Part shown: positions 25,656-32,891 of the stretch, piece by piece
How positions within the stretch are numbered: position 1 is the first letter of the stretch
Layout of the letters: every line of letters starts with the position of its first letter
Notes under the pieces: model-generated
Told to the model about the DNA's origin: nothing
Database searches by the model: none
Seen by the model: the letters and a program-made list of their open reading frames with translations, nothing else
Made by a program: the position numbers and the translations under genes
DNA from: Actinomycetota bacterium
GTDB lineage: Bacteria > Actinomycetota > Actinomycetes > S36-B12
NCBI GenBank assembly: GCA_030681835.1
Contig: JAUXRN010000065.1
Span: forward strand, 1 to 42,852
Direction of reading: 5' to 3'
Length of the DNA stretch: 42,852 nt

Positions 25656-27005
25656 CTAGCCGGCCGCGCCGGGCACCTGCACGGTCACCGAGAGGCCTCC
25701 CAGCGAGGACTTGCCCGCCACGGCCTCGCCGCCGATGGCACGCACCGACTCACGCACCAACGCCAGCCCGAGCCCACTCCCGCCTGGCACGGCCGTCGTC
25801 GCACGGGTGAACCGCTCGAAGACCCGATCCAGCTCGCTGGCGGCAACGCCCGGGCCGTCATCCGAGACGGCCAGTACCACCATCGGTCCGGCCCTGTGCA
25901 GCTTGACATCGACCCGCGTCCGCGCATAGGCGATGGCATTGCCCATGAGTTCGTCGACGATCCTGGCCACGACGCCAGCAGGGGCCAGGACCCGGGCCGG
26001 TCCGACCGCATCGACGCTCAACGTGATCCCCCGCTCGTCGAACATCGGCCCGGCGGCGTCGACGCGTGCGCGCACGACGGCTGCCGCATCCTGGACCTCG
26101 AGCGGTGACTGCCCGGCATCGCTGCGGGCGAGTGCCAGCACCTGGTCGATCCGATGGCTCAACCGGTCGACCTCGGCCGTGGCTGCCTGCGCCTCCGCGC
26201 GAAGCGCGGCATCCTGCGCGGTGTCCTCGATCGCCTCGAGGCGAAGGCGCACGCCGGTCAGGGGCGTGCGGAGGTGGTGCGAGGCGTCCGCTGCTACCCG
26301 CTGGGTGCGCTGCAGGATCCCAGAGAGCCGCTCGGCGGTGCTGTTCAGGGCACGGGCCACCGCCCTGACCTCAGGCGGACCGGAGGCCTCGTCGGCCCGC
26401 CGGGACAAATCGACAGGCAGGTCTGCCGCCACGTCGGCCAGCCTTCGCAGCGGGGCGACGATCGAGCGAGCGACGAGCCACGCCACCAAGCCGGCGGCCA
26501 CGACCACGCAGACGACGAACACGATCAGCCAACGCGCCGTGGACTCCACCGCCTCCTCGACCGCGGCCTCGGGAAGGGACAGCCGCACTGCCGCAACGAC
26601 GCCGCTGTCCTGCACGACCGGGGCCGCCACGAACCGCAGGTCCTCGCCGAGGGTGGCCGACGATCGCACATCCGACGCCAGCCGGCCGGCGAGGGCCTGG
26701 TCCAACTCGGGCCGGTCGAAGGAGCGATCGAGGGCCGACGCATCGCTGTCGGCCATGAGCACGCGATCGGGATCGACCACGACAACACGCGCCCCCGTGC
26801 GCGCGGCCACATCCTGGGTCGTCGCCGGCCAAGCGGACGAATCCTCCGAGGACAGGATGGATGCCGCCGCAAGGGTCTCGACCTCGAGCTGGGCGATGAA
26901 TGCCGCCCTCTGGTCGGTGGCCACCACGATCGCGAGCGGTATGGCCAAGGCCAGCGCCACCAGGGCGACGAGGCTGGTCATGGCCAGGACGAGGCGTCGG
27001 GTCAC
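25656..27005 (-). CDS. Sensor histidine kinase
   Basis: 449 residues in the classical order. TM1 (about 5-29), an extracytoplasmic sensor of ~125 residues, TM2 (about 158-179), HAMP (RSIVAPLRRLADVAADLP), HisKA with the phospho-acceptor H243 in DASHHLRTPLTGVRLRLEA, and an HATPase domain with the N box DELMGNAIAYA, G1 DDGPGV and G2 GGSGLGLALV. The usual Glu after the catalytic His is replaced by a second His. The GTG start at 27005 overlaps the regulator's TGA (GTGA). The signal is unknown; by position it probably controls the divergent ApbE/ferric-reductase operon. Confidence 0.92.
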   Translation of the reverse strand: MTRRLVLAMTSLVALVALALAIPLAIVVATDQRAAFIAQLEVETLAAASILSSEDSSAWPATTQDVAARTGARVVVVDPDRVLMADSDASALDRSFDRPELDQALAGRLASDVRSSATLGEDLRFVAAPVVQDSGVVAAVRLSLPEAAVEEAVESTARWLIVFVVCVVVAAGLVAWLVARSIVAPLRRLADVAADLPVDLSRRADEASGPPEVRAVARALNSTAERLSGILQRTQRVAADASHHLRTPLTGVRLRLEAIEDTAQDAALRAEAQAATAEVDRLSHRIDQVLALARSDAGQSPLEVQDAAAVVRARVDAAGPMFDERGITLSVDAVGPARVLAPAGVVARIVDELMGNAIAYARTRVDVKLHRAGPMVVLAVSDDGPGVAASELDRVFERFTRATTAVPGGSGLGLALVRESVRAIGGEAVAGKSSLGGLSVTVQVPGAAG

Positions 27006-27658
27006 CCGGTCTCCACCGCGAGCCGGTACCCGACCCCGCGGACCGTCTCGACAAGGCTGGCATCGCCGAGCTTCTTTCGGAGCGTGGCAATGTGCACGTC
27101 GAGGGTCTTGCCCGTGCCCACCCACACCGGGTCCCACACGCGGGAGAACAGTTCCTGCCTGGGGACCGCGCGGCCCGGTTCCTCGGCCAGGACGGCGAGA
27201 AGGTCGAACTCCTTCGCCGTCAGGTCAACGGCAGTTCCGTCGAGAGTGACCACGCGCCGCTTGCGATCGACCACTAGCCGGCCCGTCTCCAACGGCGCCT
27301 CGACCCTCCGCCGGCGGGCCACGGCGCGGACCCGCGCGGCGAGCTCCCGGACGGAGTAGGGCTTGACCACGTAGTCGTCCGCCCCCAGCTCGAGCCCGAC
27401 GATGCGGTCGGCCTCGTCGCCACGTGCGGTGGCCACGATCACCGGTACGTCGGAAACCCGGCGCAGGTCCCTCAGGACGTCCAGCCCGTCGCCGTCCGGG
27501 AGTCCGAGGTCGAGCAGCACGACATCGACGCCCTGAGCCACCGCCTCGACCACGTGGCTTGCGTACGCGACGTGGACCGTATCGATGCCGTTGCGCTTCA
27601 GGCCTGCGAGCAGCGGTTCTGCGACCGCAGGATCGTCCTCGACCACCAGAACCTTCAC
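27002..27658 (-). CDS. OmpR/PhoB-family response regulator
   Basis: 218 residues: a receiver domain with acidic pocket ED8-D9, phospho-acceptor D50 (VVLLDLGLPDGDG), switch Thr (VIVATARG) and Lys (YVVKPYS), then a winged-helix DNA-binding domain (AVDLTAKEFDLLAVLAEEPG ... VDVHIATLRKKLG-type recognition helix, ending VRGVGYRL). It is translated from GTG and coupled to the kinase. Its start is 119 bp from the divergent operon; a pair of 10-bp-spaced direct repeats lies between them and is the probable binding site. Confidence 0.93.
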   Translation of the reverse strand: MKVLVVEDDPAVAEPLLAGLKRNGIDTVHVAYASHVVEAVAQGVDVVLLDLGLPDGDGLDVLRDLRRVSDVPVIVATARGDEADRIVGLELGADDYVVKPYSVRELAARVRAVARRRRVEAPLETGRLVVDRKRRVVTLDGTAVDLTAKEFDLLAVLAEEPGRAVPRQELFSRVWDPVWVGTGKTLDVHIATLRKKLGDASLVETVRGVGYRLAVETG

Positions 27659-27683
27659 GCCCTCATCGTGTCACGCGTCGCCC

Positions 27684-27699
27684 CTCTTACCCGCTCTTA
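27684..27699. promoter_or_regulatory. Direct repeat, likely response-regulator binding site
   Basis: CTCTTA at 27684-27689 and again at 27694-27699, ten bases start to start, about one helical turn. Tandem half-sites of 10-11 bp are typical for dimers of OmpR/PhoB regulators. They lie 26 bp from the regulator's start and 36-51 bp upstream of a TAGCGT -10 box facing the divergent operon. This fits activation of that operon and autoregulation. Confidence 0.5.
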
Positions 27700-27734
27700 A
27701 CCTGCCGCGGGTGCGCCCTTGGTGCGCGGGCTCC

Positions 27735-27740
27735 TAGCGT
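27735..27740 (+). promoter_or_regulatory. -10 box of the ApbE/ferric-reductase operon
   Basis: TAGCGT, followed by a leader of about 30 nt that contains a Shine-Dalgarno AAAGGGA before the ATG at 27777. No good -35 is seen, consistent with activator dependence on the direct repeats upstream. Confidence 0.4.
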
Positions 27741-27776
27741 CATCTCAACGGCAATGGAGCGGCCGAAAGGGACACG

Positions 27777-28319
27777 ATGAACAACAGCGGACACCTCGCC
27801 GGGCCCATGCGCTCGCGACGCCGCAGCACCACCGACCGGGTCCTTGCGGCCGGTCTGGCCACGGCCGCCTGTGCCGGTCTCGTGGGCCTGATCGGGGTCC
27901 GCACCATGGAAGCAAGCCAGGCATCCACCGTCGACGTGGATGGCGACGCCGCGGTCATCGCCGCCCCGATCGAGCCGACCACGTCGACCGGCCTCACCGA
28001 GGCAGACCTCGACGCGTACGCCGCCCAGCTTGCCGCCCAGGCAAGCGAGCTCGATGCCTACCGGGTCAAGCTGGTCGCGCTGGCCAAGCAGCTCAAGAAG
28101 GCGCACCGGGAGGCGGCCTCGTCGACCCCGTCAACGGCGGCGAACCGTCCGGCGAGCACGTCAGGGTCAAGCCGGCCGGCCAGCAGCGCTTCTACCTCCA
28201 CTGCCACGACGACCGCCAAGCCCGCGCCCAAGCCGAAGCCGGCGCCCAAGCCTGTCGCGAAGCCGGCTCCGGCCGCCCAGGCGGCACCGCAGCAGCAGTC
28301 GACGAGCCAGGGCAGCTAA
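27777..28319 (+). CDS. Membrane-anchored low-complexity protein
   Basis: 180 residues. A basic N-terminus (MRSRRRSTTDR) precedes one hydrophobic helix (VLAAGLATAACAGLVGLIGV, about 22-41). After it come an alanine-rich amphipathic helix (TEADLDAYAAQLAAQASELDAYRVKLVALAKQLKKA as a short coiled coil, about 73-108) and a Ser/Thr/Ala then Lys-Pro-rich tail. No enzyme or FMN-binding domain is seen. It is the first gene of the operon divergent from the two-component system and may be an extracytoplasmic or wall-spanning accessory to the redox proteins that follow. It ends 3 nt before the ApbE start codon. Confidence 0.65.
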   Translation: MNNSGHLAGPMRSRRRSTTDRVLAAGLATAACAGLVGLIGVRTMEASQASTVDVDGDAAVIAAPIEPTTSTGLTEADLDAYAAQLAAQASELDAYRVKLVALAKQLKKAHREAASSTPSTAANRPASTSGSSRPASSASTSTATTTAKPAPKPKPAPKPVAKPAPAAQAAPQQQSTSQGS

Positions 28320-28322
28320 GCG

Positions 28323-29306
28323 ATGCCTTCCGCACAGCGCCACTTCGGCGCGATGGGCACCGACTGCCATGTCCTCGTCGATGCCCCCGCCGGGACGCCG
28401 GCCGTACTGGTGAGCGACCTGCTCGACGCCGCGGTGCAGCGGGTCGGGCTGCTGGAGTCCAGTTGGAGTCGCTTCCGGCCGGACAGCGACCTCAGCCGGC
28501 TCAACGCATCGGCCGGAGGCGGCCCCGTCGCCGTGTCGGGAGACTTGCTGGTCCTCGTCGAGCGGATGGTGACGGCGTGGCAGGAGTCCGCCGGGCTCTT
28601 CGACCCGACCGTCCTGACGAGCGTCACCGCCCTCGGCTACGACGAGGACTTCGCCGCGGTGAACTCCCGGCCGACCGGCTCTGCAGCAGCGGCACTGCCT
28701 GTCGCGGGCATCGCGCCGGCACCCGGCATGGCAGGCATCCTCGTCGACCCCATGCAATCGACCGTGAGCCTGCCGGCCGGCGTGGGGATCGACCCGGGAG
28801 CCATCGGCAAGGGCCTCGCCGCTGACCTGATCGTGTCGGAGATGACGGAGGCGGGTGCATCAGCAGTGCTGGTGAACCTGGGAGGGGACGTGTCCTTCGC
28901 CGGAGCGCTGTCTGACGGAGCGCCGTGGTGCATCGGCATCCAGGACGAGCGGCGCCCCGCGGACTCGAAGCGGCTGCTGACTCTCCTGGAGTTCGACCAC
29001 GCGGAGGATCGCGCCGCCGTCGCCACATCGACCACGCTGAAGCGCCGCTGGGCTCAGGGACGTCGGCACCACGTCATCGATCCACGGACCGGCACGATGG
29101 CGGACGGAGACCTGCTCCAGGTCTCCGTGGTCGCGGGCGAGGCCTGGTGGGCCGAGGCCGCCGCCACGACTGCGCTGCTCATGCCCGCCGCGGATGCCGT
29201 GCGCTGGCTGCGCGAGCGCGGCCTGACGGCGTATCTCCTCACGGCCGAGCGCGAACTCACCACCGACTCCGAGATCAGCCTCTCGTCAACGGGGGTGCCG
29301 GCATGA
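28323..29306 (+). CDS. apbE: FAD:protein FMN transferase (ApbE)
   Basis: 327 residues of the ApbE/flavin transferase family, which attach FMN from FAD covalently to Thr or Ser of exported flavoproteins. Family blocks: HFGAMGTDCHVLVD near the N-terminus, WSRFRPDSDLSRLN, the FAD-binding region IDPGAIGKGLAADLI, the nucleotide/Mg site VNLGGDVSFAG, and the C-terminal HHVIDPRTG...VSVVAGEAWWAEAAATTALLM. No lipobox is evident, so it may be cytoplasmic or use another route. It is coupled to the ferric-reductase-like gene through an ATGA overlap. No FMN-binding-domain protein is encoded beside it, which is unusual. Confidence 0.9.
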   Translation: MPSAQRHFGAMGTDCHVLVDAPAGTPAVLVSDLLDAAVQRVGLLESSWSRFRPDSDLSRLNASAGGGPVAVSGDLLVLVERMVTAWQESAGLFDPTVLTSVTALGYDEDFAAVNSRPTGSAAAALPVAGIAPAPGMAGILVDPMQSTVSLPAGVGIDPGAIGKGLAADLIVSEMTEAGASAVLVNLGGDVSFAGALSDGAPWCIGIQDERRPADSKRLLTLLEFDHAEDRAAVATSTTLKRRWAQGRRHHVIDPRTGTMADGDLLQVSVVAGEAWWAEAAATTALLMPAADAVRWLRERGLTAYLLTAERELTTDSEISLSSTGVPA

Positions 29307-29887
29307 GCACGATCCCGTGGACGTGGCTTGGCATCCGGGCAAGCGGGATAACCGCCTGGGGCCTGCTCACCGCAGTCGTCCTCTGGGGCATCCTGCTGCG
29401 CACGCAGTTGCTGGGCCGGCTGGCCAGTCCGCTACGCCTGCTCGACCTCCACCGCTGGCTGGGCGCGACAGCCCTGGGCTTCCTGGCCATCCACATGGTC
29501 CTGCTGATCGTCGACCCGGCGGTCACGTTCACCGTGGTCCAGATCCTCGTGCCTGGGACGGCACCGTGGCAGACGGCCGCCGTGGCGCTGGGCACCGTCG
29601 CGTTCTGGCTGATCATCCCGGTGAGCTTCCTCGGCCGCCTGCGCGCGCGCATGGGCGTCGTCGGAGGCCGGTGGTTCTCGCGCAGCCACCTCCTTGCCTA
29701 CGCTGCGTGGCCCGTCGCGACAGCGCACTACGTCCTGGCCGGCACCGACGCGCTGACCCAGTGGTCCATCGCCCTGCTGATCGCCAGCACCGCGCTGCTC
29801 GCCATGGGCCTGCTGGCCCGAGGCTTCATCCCCGTACCTGCCCCGCACCGCGAGGCCTCGCCGAGGCCCCTGCACCTGACCCGCTAG
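29303..29887 (+). CDS. Ferric-reductase-like transmembrane haem protein
   Basis: 194 residues, about five hydrophobic helices. Two histidine pairs fit b-type haem ligation: LHRWLGATALGFLAIHM (H-x14-H pattern) and FSRSHLLAYAAWPVATAHYV. This is the FRE/YedZ-like membrane haem domain without the cytoplasmic FAD/NAD module, so electrons must come from quinol or a partner. The ATG overlaps the TGA of apbE (ATGA). In many actinobacteria this trio with ApbE passes electrons to an FMN-carrying exported protein; the acceptor here is not obvious. Confidence 0.85.
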   Translation: MSTIPWTWLGIRASGITAWGLLTAVVLWGILLRTQLLGRLASPLRLLDLHRWLGATALGFLAIHMVLLIVDPAVTFTVVQILVPGTAPWQTAAVALGTVAFWLIIPVSFLGRLRARMGVVGGRWFSRSHLLAYAAWPVATAHYVLAGTDALTQWSIALLIASTALLAMGLLARGFIPVPAPHREASPRPLHLTR

Positions 29888-29921
29888 TCCCGACCCACCG
29901 ACCTACCGAGAGGGTTCCACC

Positions 29922-30620
29922 ATGAAGAGAGCCAGCATCATCGCCACGGTCGCCGCGACCGGAGGCATCCTCATCGCCGGATCTGTCGCGGGCGTCGCCG
30001 TCATCAACGCGGCGGCCAGCAACGCGGGCGAGGCCACCTCGGTGACCCTCGTGGGCGCGACGGCCTCGCCGTCAGCCAGCCCGTCACCGAGCACGACCCC
30101 ACCCACGGCGACGATGAGCCCCCTGCCTGAACTGCCCACGATCGAGCCCGCCGACGAGACTCCCGCCGCAACGCAGGGCAGCCCGTCTTCGGACCGCTCG
30201 ACCTCGTCGTCCGGCCCAGAGTCCTCGGCGAGCGAGTCCTCGGCGAGCGAGTCCTCAGCAAGCGAGTCCTCGTCCACCGGGATCTCCGCACGCGAGGCCG
30301 CACGCAAGGCGGTAGCGAAGTCCGGCGGCACCGTCGTCAGCGTGTCGTCAGATCGCCGCGGTGGCTTCGCCGCCTGGGCCGTGCGCATCCAGCGTGCGGA
30401 CGGCTCGATCATCACCGGCTACGTCGACAAGGCGACCGGGACGGTGTTCGACTGGGTGACCAATCGCGACGCGTCCCCGTCCCCCCAGCCGAGCGCGTCG
30501 AGCAGCCACGACGATGACGATGACGACGACGACCACGGCTCCGACGACGACTCGGATGACGACCACGACTCCGAGGACGACGATGACTCGGGCGACGACC
30601 ACGACTCCGACGACGACTAG
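29922..30620 (+). CDS. Exported PepSY-domain protein with acidic tail
   Basis: 232 residues. The signal or anchor helix is at about 5-28, followed by a Ser/Pro/Thr-rich linker containing three perfect ESSAS repeats (about 99-115). A single PepSY domain (GISAREAARKAVAKSG ... WAVRIQRADGSIITGYVDKATGTVFDW, about 118-182) comes next. The last ~40 residues are almost only Asp, Ser and His and would be strongly metal- or cation-binding. A GATAS sequence near residue 46 loosely recalls ApbE flavinylation sites but lacks the rest of that motif. The Shine-Dalgarno is GAGAGGG. It ends the operon before a hairpin. Probably an extracytoplasmic partner of the haem protein; the role is inferred. Confidence 0.75.
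   Translation: MKRASIIATVAATGGILIAGSVAGVAVINAAASNAGEATSVTLVGATASPSASPSPSTTPPTATMSPLPELPTIEPADETPAATQGSPSSDRSTSSSGPESSASESSASESSASESSSTGISAREAARKAVAKSGGTVVSVSSDRRGGFAAWAVRIQRADGSIITGYVDKATGTVFDWVTNRDASPSPQPSASSSHDDDDDDDDHGSDDDSDDDHDSEDDDDSGDDHDSDDD
30219..30272 (+). repeat. 15-bp tandem repeat in the PepSY gene
   Basis: Unit GAGTCCTCGGCGAGC at 30219, 30234 and 30249 (the last with two changes), then a partial copy. It encodes the ESSAS repeats and could vary in copy number by slippage. Confidence 0.8.
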
Positions 30621-30630
30621 GAGTCGGCTA

Positions 30631-30652
30631 CGGAAGGCTTGAGGTCCTTCCG
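30631..30652 (+). terminator. Hairpin after the ApbE/PepSY operon
   Basis: CGGAAGG (30631-30637), 8-nt loop, CCTTCCG (30646-30652), a perfect 7-bp stem 10 nt past the PepSY stop codon and before the MoeA-like gene. No U tract. Confidence 0.5.
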
Positions 30653-30687
30653 GTCCATCGCGGCCACGGCCATGCCAGCATGAGGCC

Positions 30688-31935
30688 GTGAGCACCCCGG
30701 GACTGGACGGCATCCTGCCTTGGGCCCAGGCCCGTCAGATCGCGAGCACGTGTGCCCGCCCGCTTCCGAAAGTCGCCGCGCGACTCGACGAGGCAGGCGG
30801 GCACCGGCTTGCCGCGCCACTGGTGACCCTCCAGGACGATCCGCCCGCCGACTGCGCGGCCAGTGCAGGCTTCGCGGTCCGCGGGGAAGGACCGTGGCTG
30901 GTCACTGAGGCCACCGATGTCGTCACTGCCGGTCACGCCGTGCCGCTGGCCGCCGGCGAGCCCGTGCCGCGCCACACCGACGCCGTCCTCGCGGCCGAGT
31001 CGGCAGTCACTGAGCGGCGCCGGGATGGCCGCACCGTGGTTGTGGCCGTCGATCCGCTCAACGACCTTCCCGATGAGGCCCTTCGTCCGGAGTTCGGCAG
31101 CGGCATCGTGACGCAGGCGCAGATCGCGCAGGCGGGGCACGTACTTGCGCCGGCCGGGACGATCGTGACCACGTCGCTGCTCGCCCTGGCCGCGGCGGCG
31201 GGGCACGACGACGTACCCATCATCCGGCCGCCGGTCGTCGGCGTGCTGGTTCTCGGCGGAGCGCTGCTGGATCGCGGCTTGCCGCGGCATCACCGAGTCC
31301 GGGACGCGCTCGGCCCGTCGATCCCGGCCTTCATCGGCTCACTCGGCGCCCGCGGGAACCCGGCCGTGCGTGCCCCCGACACGGCCGACCTCCTGCTGCG
31401 CGAGATCGAGGACGCGGCCGTCGACGTGCTCATCACCACGGGATCCACGGCCCCCGGACCGGAGAACCACCTTCGCCGCGTCCTCGGCGACCTCGGCGCC
31501 CGGTGGCTGGTCGACGGCGTCGCCGTGACCCCAGGAGCGCAGATGCTGCTGGCCCGCCTTCCCGACGGTCGCTTCCTCATCGGGCTCCCCGGGCAGCCCG
31601 CCTCTGCGCTGGCCGGGCTGGTCACCCTGGCCAGCCCCTTGATCCGGGCCTTGCGTGATGATCCACTCACTGCCGCCAGACGGACCGCGGTCCTGGTCGA
31701 CGACGCCCCGTTGGCCGACTACGCCGACGACACCGCGCTGGTGCCGGTGGCGATCGACGTGTCGTCGGCTGCCACGTCGGCGCGACCGCTGCCGGGCCAA
31801 GGCCCGGCCCAGTTGACTGGCTGGGCCGGTGCCGACGCGATCGCCGTCGTGCCGCCGGGCGCCGGTGTCCGTGGTGACGTGGTGGAGCTGCTCGACGTGC
31901 TCGGCCGGGAGGACTGGCCGGGGTGGTCGGCCTGA
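30688..31935 (+). CDS. MoeA-family molybdopterin protein, divergent paralogue
   Basis: 415 residues with the MoeA fold and length: central MPT-binding domain (VGVLVLGGALLDRG ... VDVLITTGSTAPGPENHLRRVLGDLGARWLVDGVAVTPG) and C-terminal IGLPGQPASALAGL. The substrate motifs are degenerate: the S-x-M-D-G-Y/F-A block reads CAASAGFA, the R-I-M-T-G-A block is missing before EPVPRHTDAVLAAE, and G-G-V-S-x-G-D is replaced by TTGSTAPGPEN. True MoeA inserts molybdate into adenylated molybdopterin; this copy may have lost that activity or changed ligand. No other moa/mob gene is nearby. GTG start at 30688. Confidence 0.75.
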   Translation: MSTPGLDGILPWAQARQIASTCARPLPKVAARLDEAGGHRLAAPLVTLQDDPPADCAASAGFAVRGEGPWLVTEATDVVTAGHAVPLAAGEPVPRHTDAVLAAESAVTERRRDGRTVVVAVDPLNDLPDEALRPEFGSGIVTQAQIAQAGHVLAPAGTIVTTSLLALAAAAGHDDVPIIRPPVVGVLVLGGALLDRGLPRHHRVRDALGPSIPAFIGSLGARGNPAVRAPDTADLLLREIEDAAVDVLITTGSTAPGPENHLRRVLGDLGARWLVDGVAVTPGAQMLLARLPDGRFLIGLPGQPASALAGLVTLASPLIRALRDDPLTAARRTAVLVDDAPLADYADDTALVPVAIDVSSAATSARPLPGQGPAQLTGWAGADAIAVVPPGAGVRGDVVELLDVLGREDWPGWSA

Positions 31936-31957
31936 CGAGCCGGCTAGGAACTTTGTC

Positions 31958-31970
31958 TGCTTAATAAGTA
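31958..31970. promoter_or_regulatory. AT-rich palindrome, putative operator of the TauE gene
   Basis: TGCTTA-A-TAAGTA is a 13-bp imperfect inverted repeat (core CTTA/TAAG perfect) in an island conspicuously rich in A and T (31947-31978). It overlaps the place where the -35 of the TACCGT promoter would fall, so a repressor bound here would block transcription. Confidence 0.45.
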
Positions 31971-31991
31971 GGAAAAGTCCTCCCGAGCGGA

Positions 31992-31997
31992 TACCGT
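31992..31997 (+). promoter_or_regulatory. -10 box, leaderless promoter of the TauE/SafE gene
   Basis: TACCGT, 6 nt before the GTG at 32004, just downstream of the AT-rich palindrome. Confidence 0.55.
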
Positions 31998-32003
31998 TGC
32001 CCG

Positions 32004-32891
32004 GTGACCTTCGCCGACATCGACCTCGCCCTGTCCCTCGGCGGGCTGATCGCCGGGCTCATGGTCGGGCTCACCGGCATGGGCGGGGCCGCACTGGTGA
32101 CCCCGATGCTCGTCCTGCTCTTCGGTGTCTCGCCGGCTGCAGCGGTCTCCAGCGACGTGGTCGCCTCGGCGTTCATGAAGCCCGTCGGGGCCTACGTCCA
32201 CATCCGGCACAAGACCGTCCACTGGGGACTGGTGGGCTGGCTTTCGGCCGGGTCCGTCCCGGGCGTCCTCATGGGCACCGTCATCTTCGCCAAGGTGCTC
32301 AATACGGAGGAGGCCAGCGAGACGATCCGGACGTGGATCGGCTACGTTCTGCTGCTCGCCCTGGCCGCCATGCTCGCCAAGGTCTGGGTGTCGCGTCGTG
32401 CATCGTCCCTGCGCAGCGAGGAGGTGCCCCAGGGGCGAGACATGCCGGTCAAGCGGCTGCCAACCCTCCTGCTCGGCCTCGGCGTGGGAATCCTTGTCGG
32501 GATGACCAGCGTCGGTTCCGGCTCGCTGGTCGTCACCACGCTTCTCCTGCTGTATCCCCTGCTGCGGCCGTCGATCCTCGTCGGCACGGACCTCACCCAG
32601 GCCGTGCCGATGCTGGTGGCGGGCGCACTAGCCCATGCGGGCTTCGGCGACATCAGCGTCGCCGTCGTCGTCTCCTTGCTCATCGGGCAGATCCCCGGCG
32701 TCTGGATCGGTGCCCGGATGTCCTCGCGTTACGACGGCAAGGCCCTCCGCTACCTGCTGATGGTCGTCCTCGCCGCCACGGCATTGAAGCTCCTCGGGGT
32801 TTCCAGCCTGATTGCTGGCATGATCGCGATCGTGGGAGTCGCCATCGTCAGCGCGCTCTTCGTCCGCGAGCGCATCCATGCAAGGCGGTAG
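32004..32891 (+). CDS. TauE/SafE-family anion exporter
   Basis: 295 residues, about eight hydrophobic helices in two halves. Each half begins with the family glycine motif: GLIAGLMVGLTGMGGAALVTP and GVGILVGMTSVGSGSLVVT. A charged cytoplasmic loop (about 130-150) separates them. TauE/SafE proteins export sulfite, sulfoacetate or other organic sulfonates; the substrate here is not known. The AT-rich operator-like palindrome upstream suggests tight regulation. The following potassium channel gene overlaps its end by 14 bp. Confidence 0.85.
   Translation: MTFADIDLALSLGGLIAGLMVGLTGMGGAALVTPMLVLLFGVSPAAAVSSDVVASAFMKPVGAYVHIRHKTVHWGLVGWLSAGSVPGVLMGTVIFAKVLNTEEASETIRTWIGYVLLLALAAMLAKVWVSRRASSLRSEEVPQGRDMPVKRLPTLLLGLGVGILVGMTSVGSGSLVVTTLLLLYPLLRPSILVGTDLTQAVPMLVAGALAHAGFGDISVAVVVSLLIGQIPGVWIGARMSSRYDGKALRYLLMVVLAATALKLLGVSSLIAGMIAIVGVAIVSALFVRERIHARR

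Noticed and set aside
25933-27249. 438-codon plus-strand open frame antisense to the histidine kinase
   Set aside because: Ser/Arg/Ala/Thr-rich shadow of the kinase codons; the kinase motifs on the minus strand are unambiguous.
27777-28319. Low-complexity membrane protein considered as the missing FMN-binding substrate of ApbE
   Set aside because: No S/T-G-A-T-x-S/T motif or FMN-binding fold is visible in it; it is left as a protein of unknown role.
30511-30620. GAC/GAT-rich stretch at the end of the PepSY gene, considered as a CRISPR or satellite repeat
   Set aside because: There are no spacer-repeat units; it is simply Asp-codon low complexity in frame with the gene.
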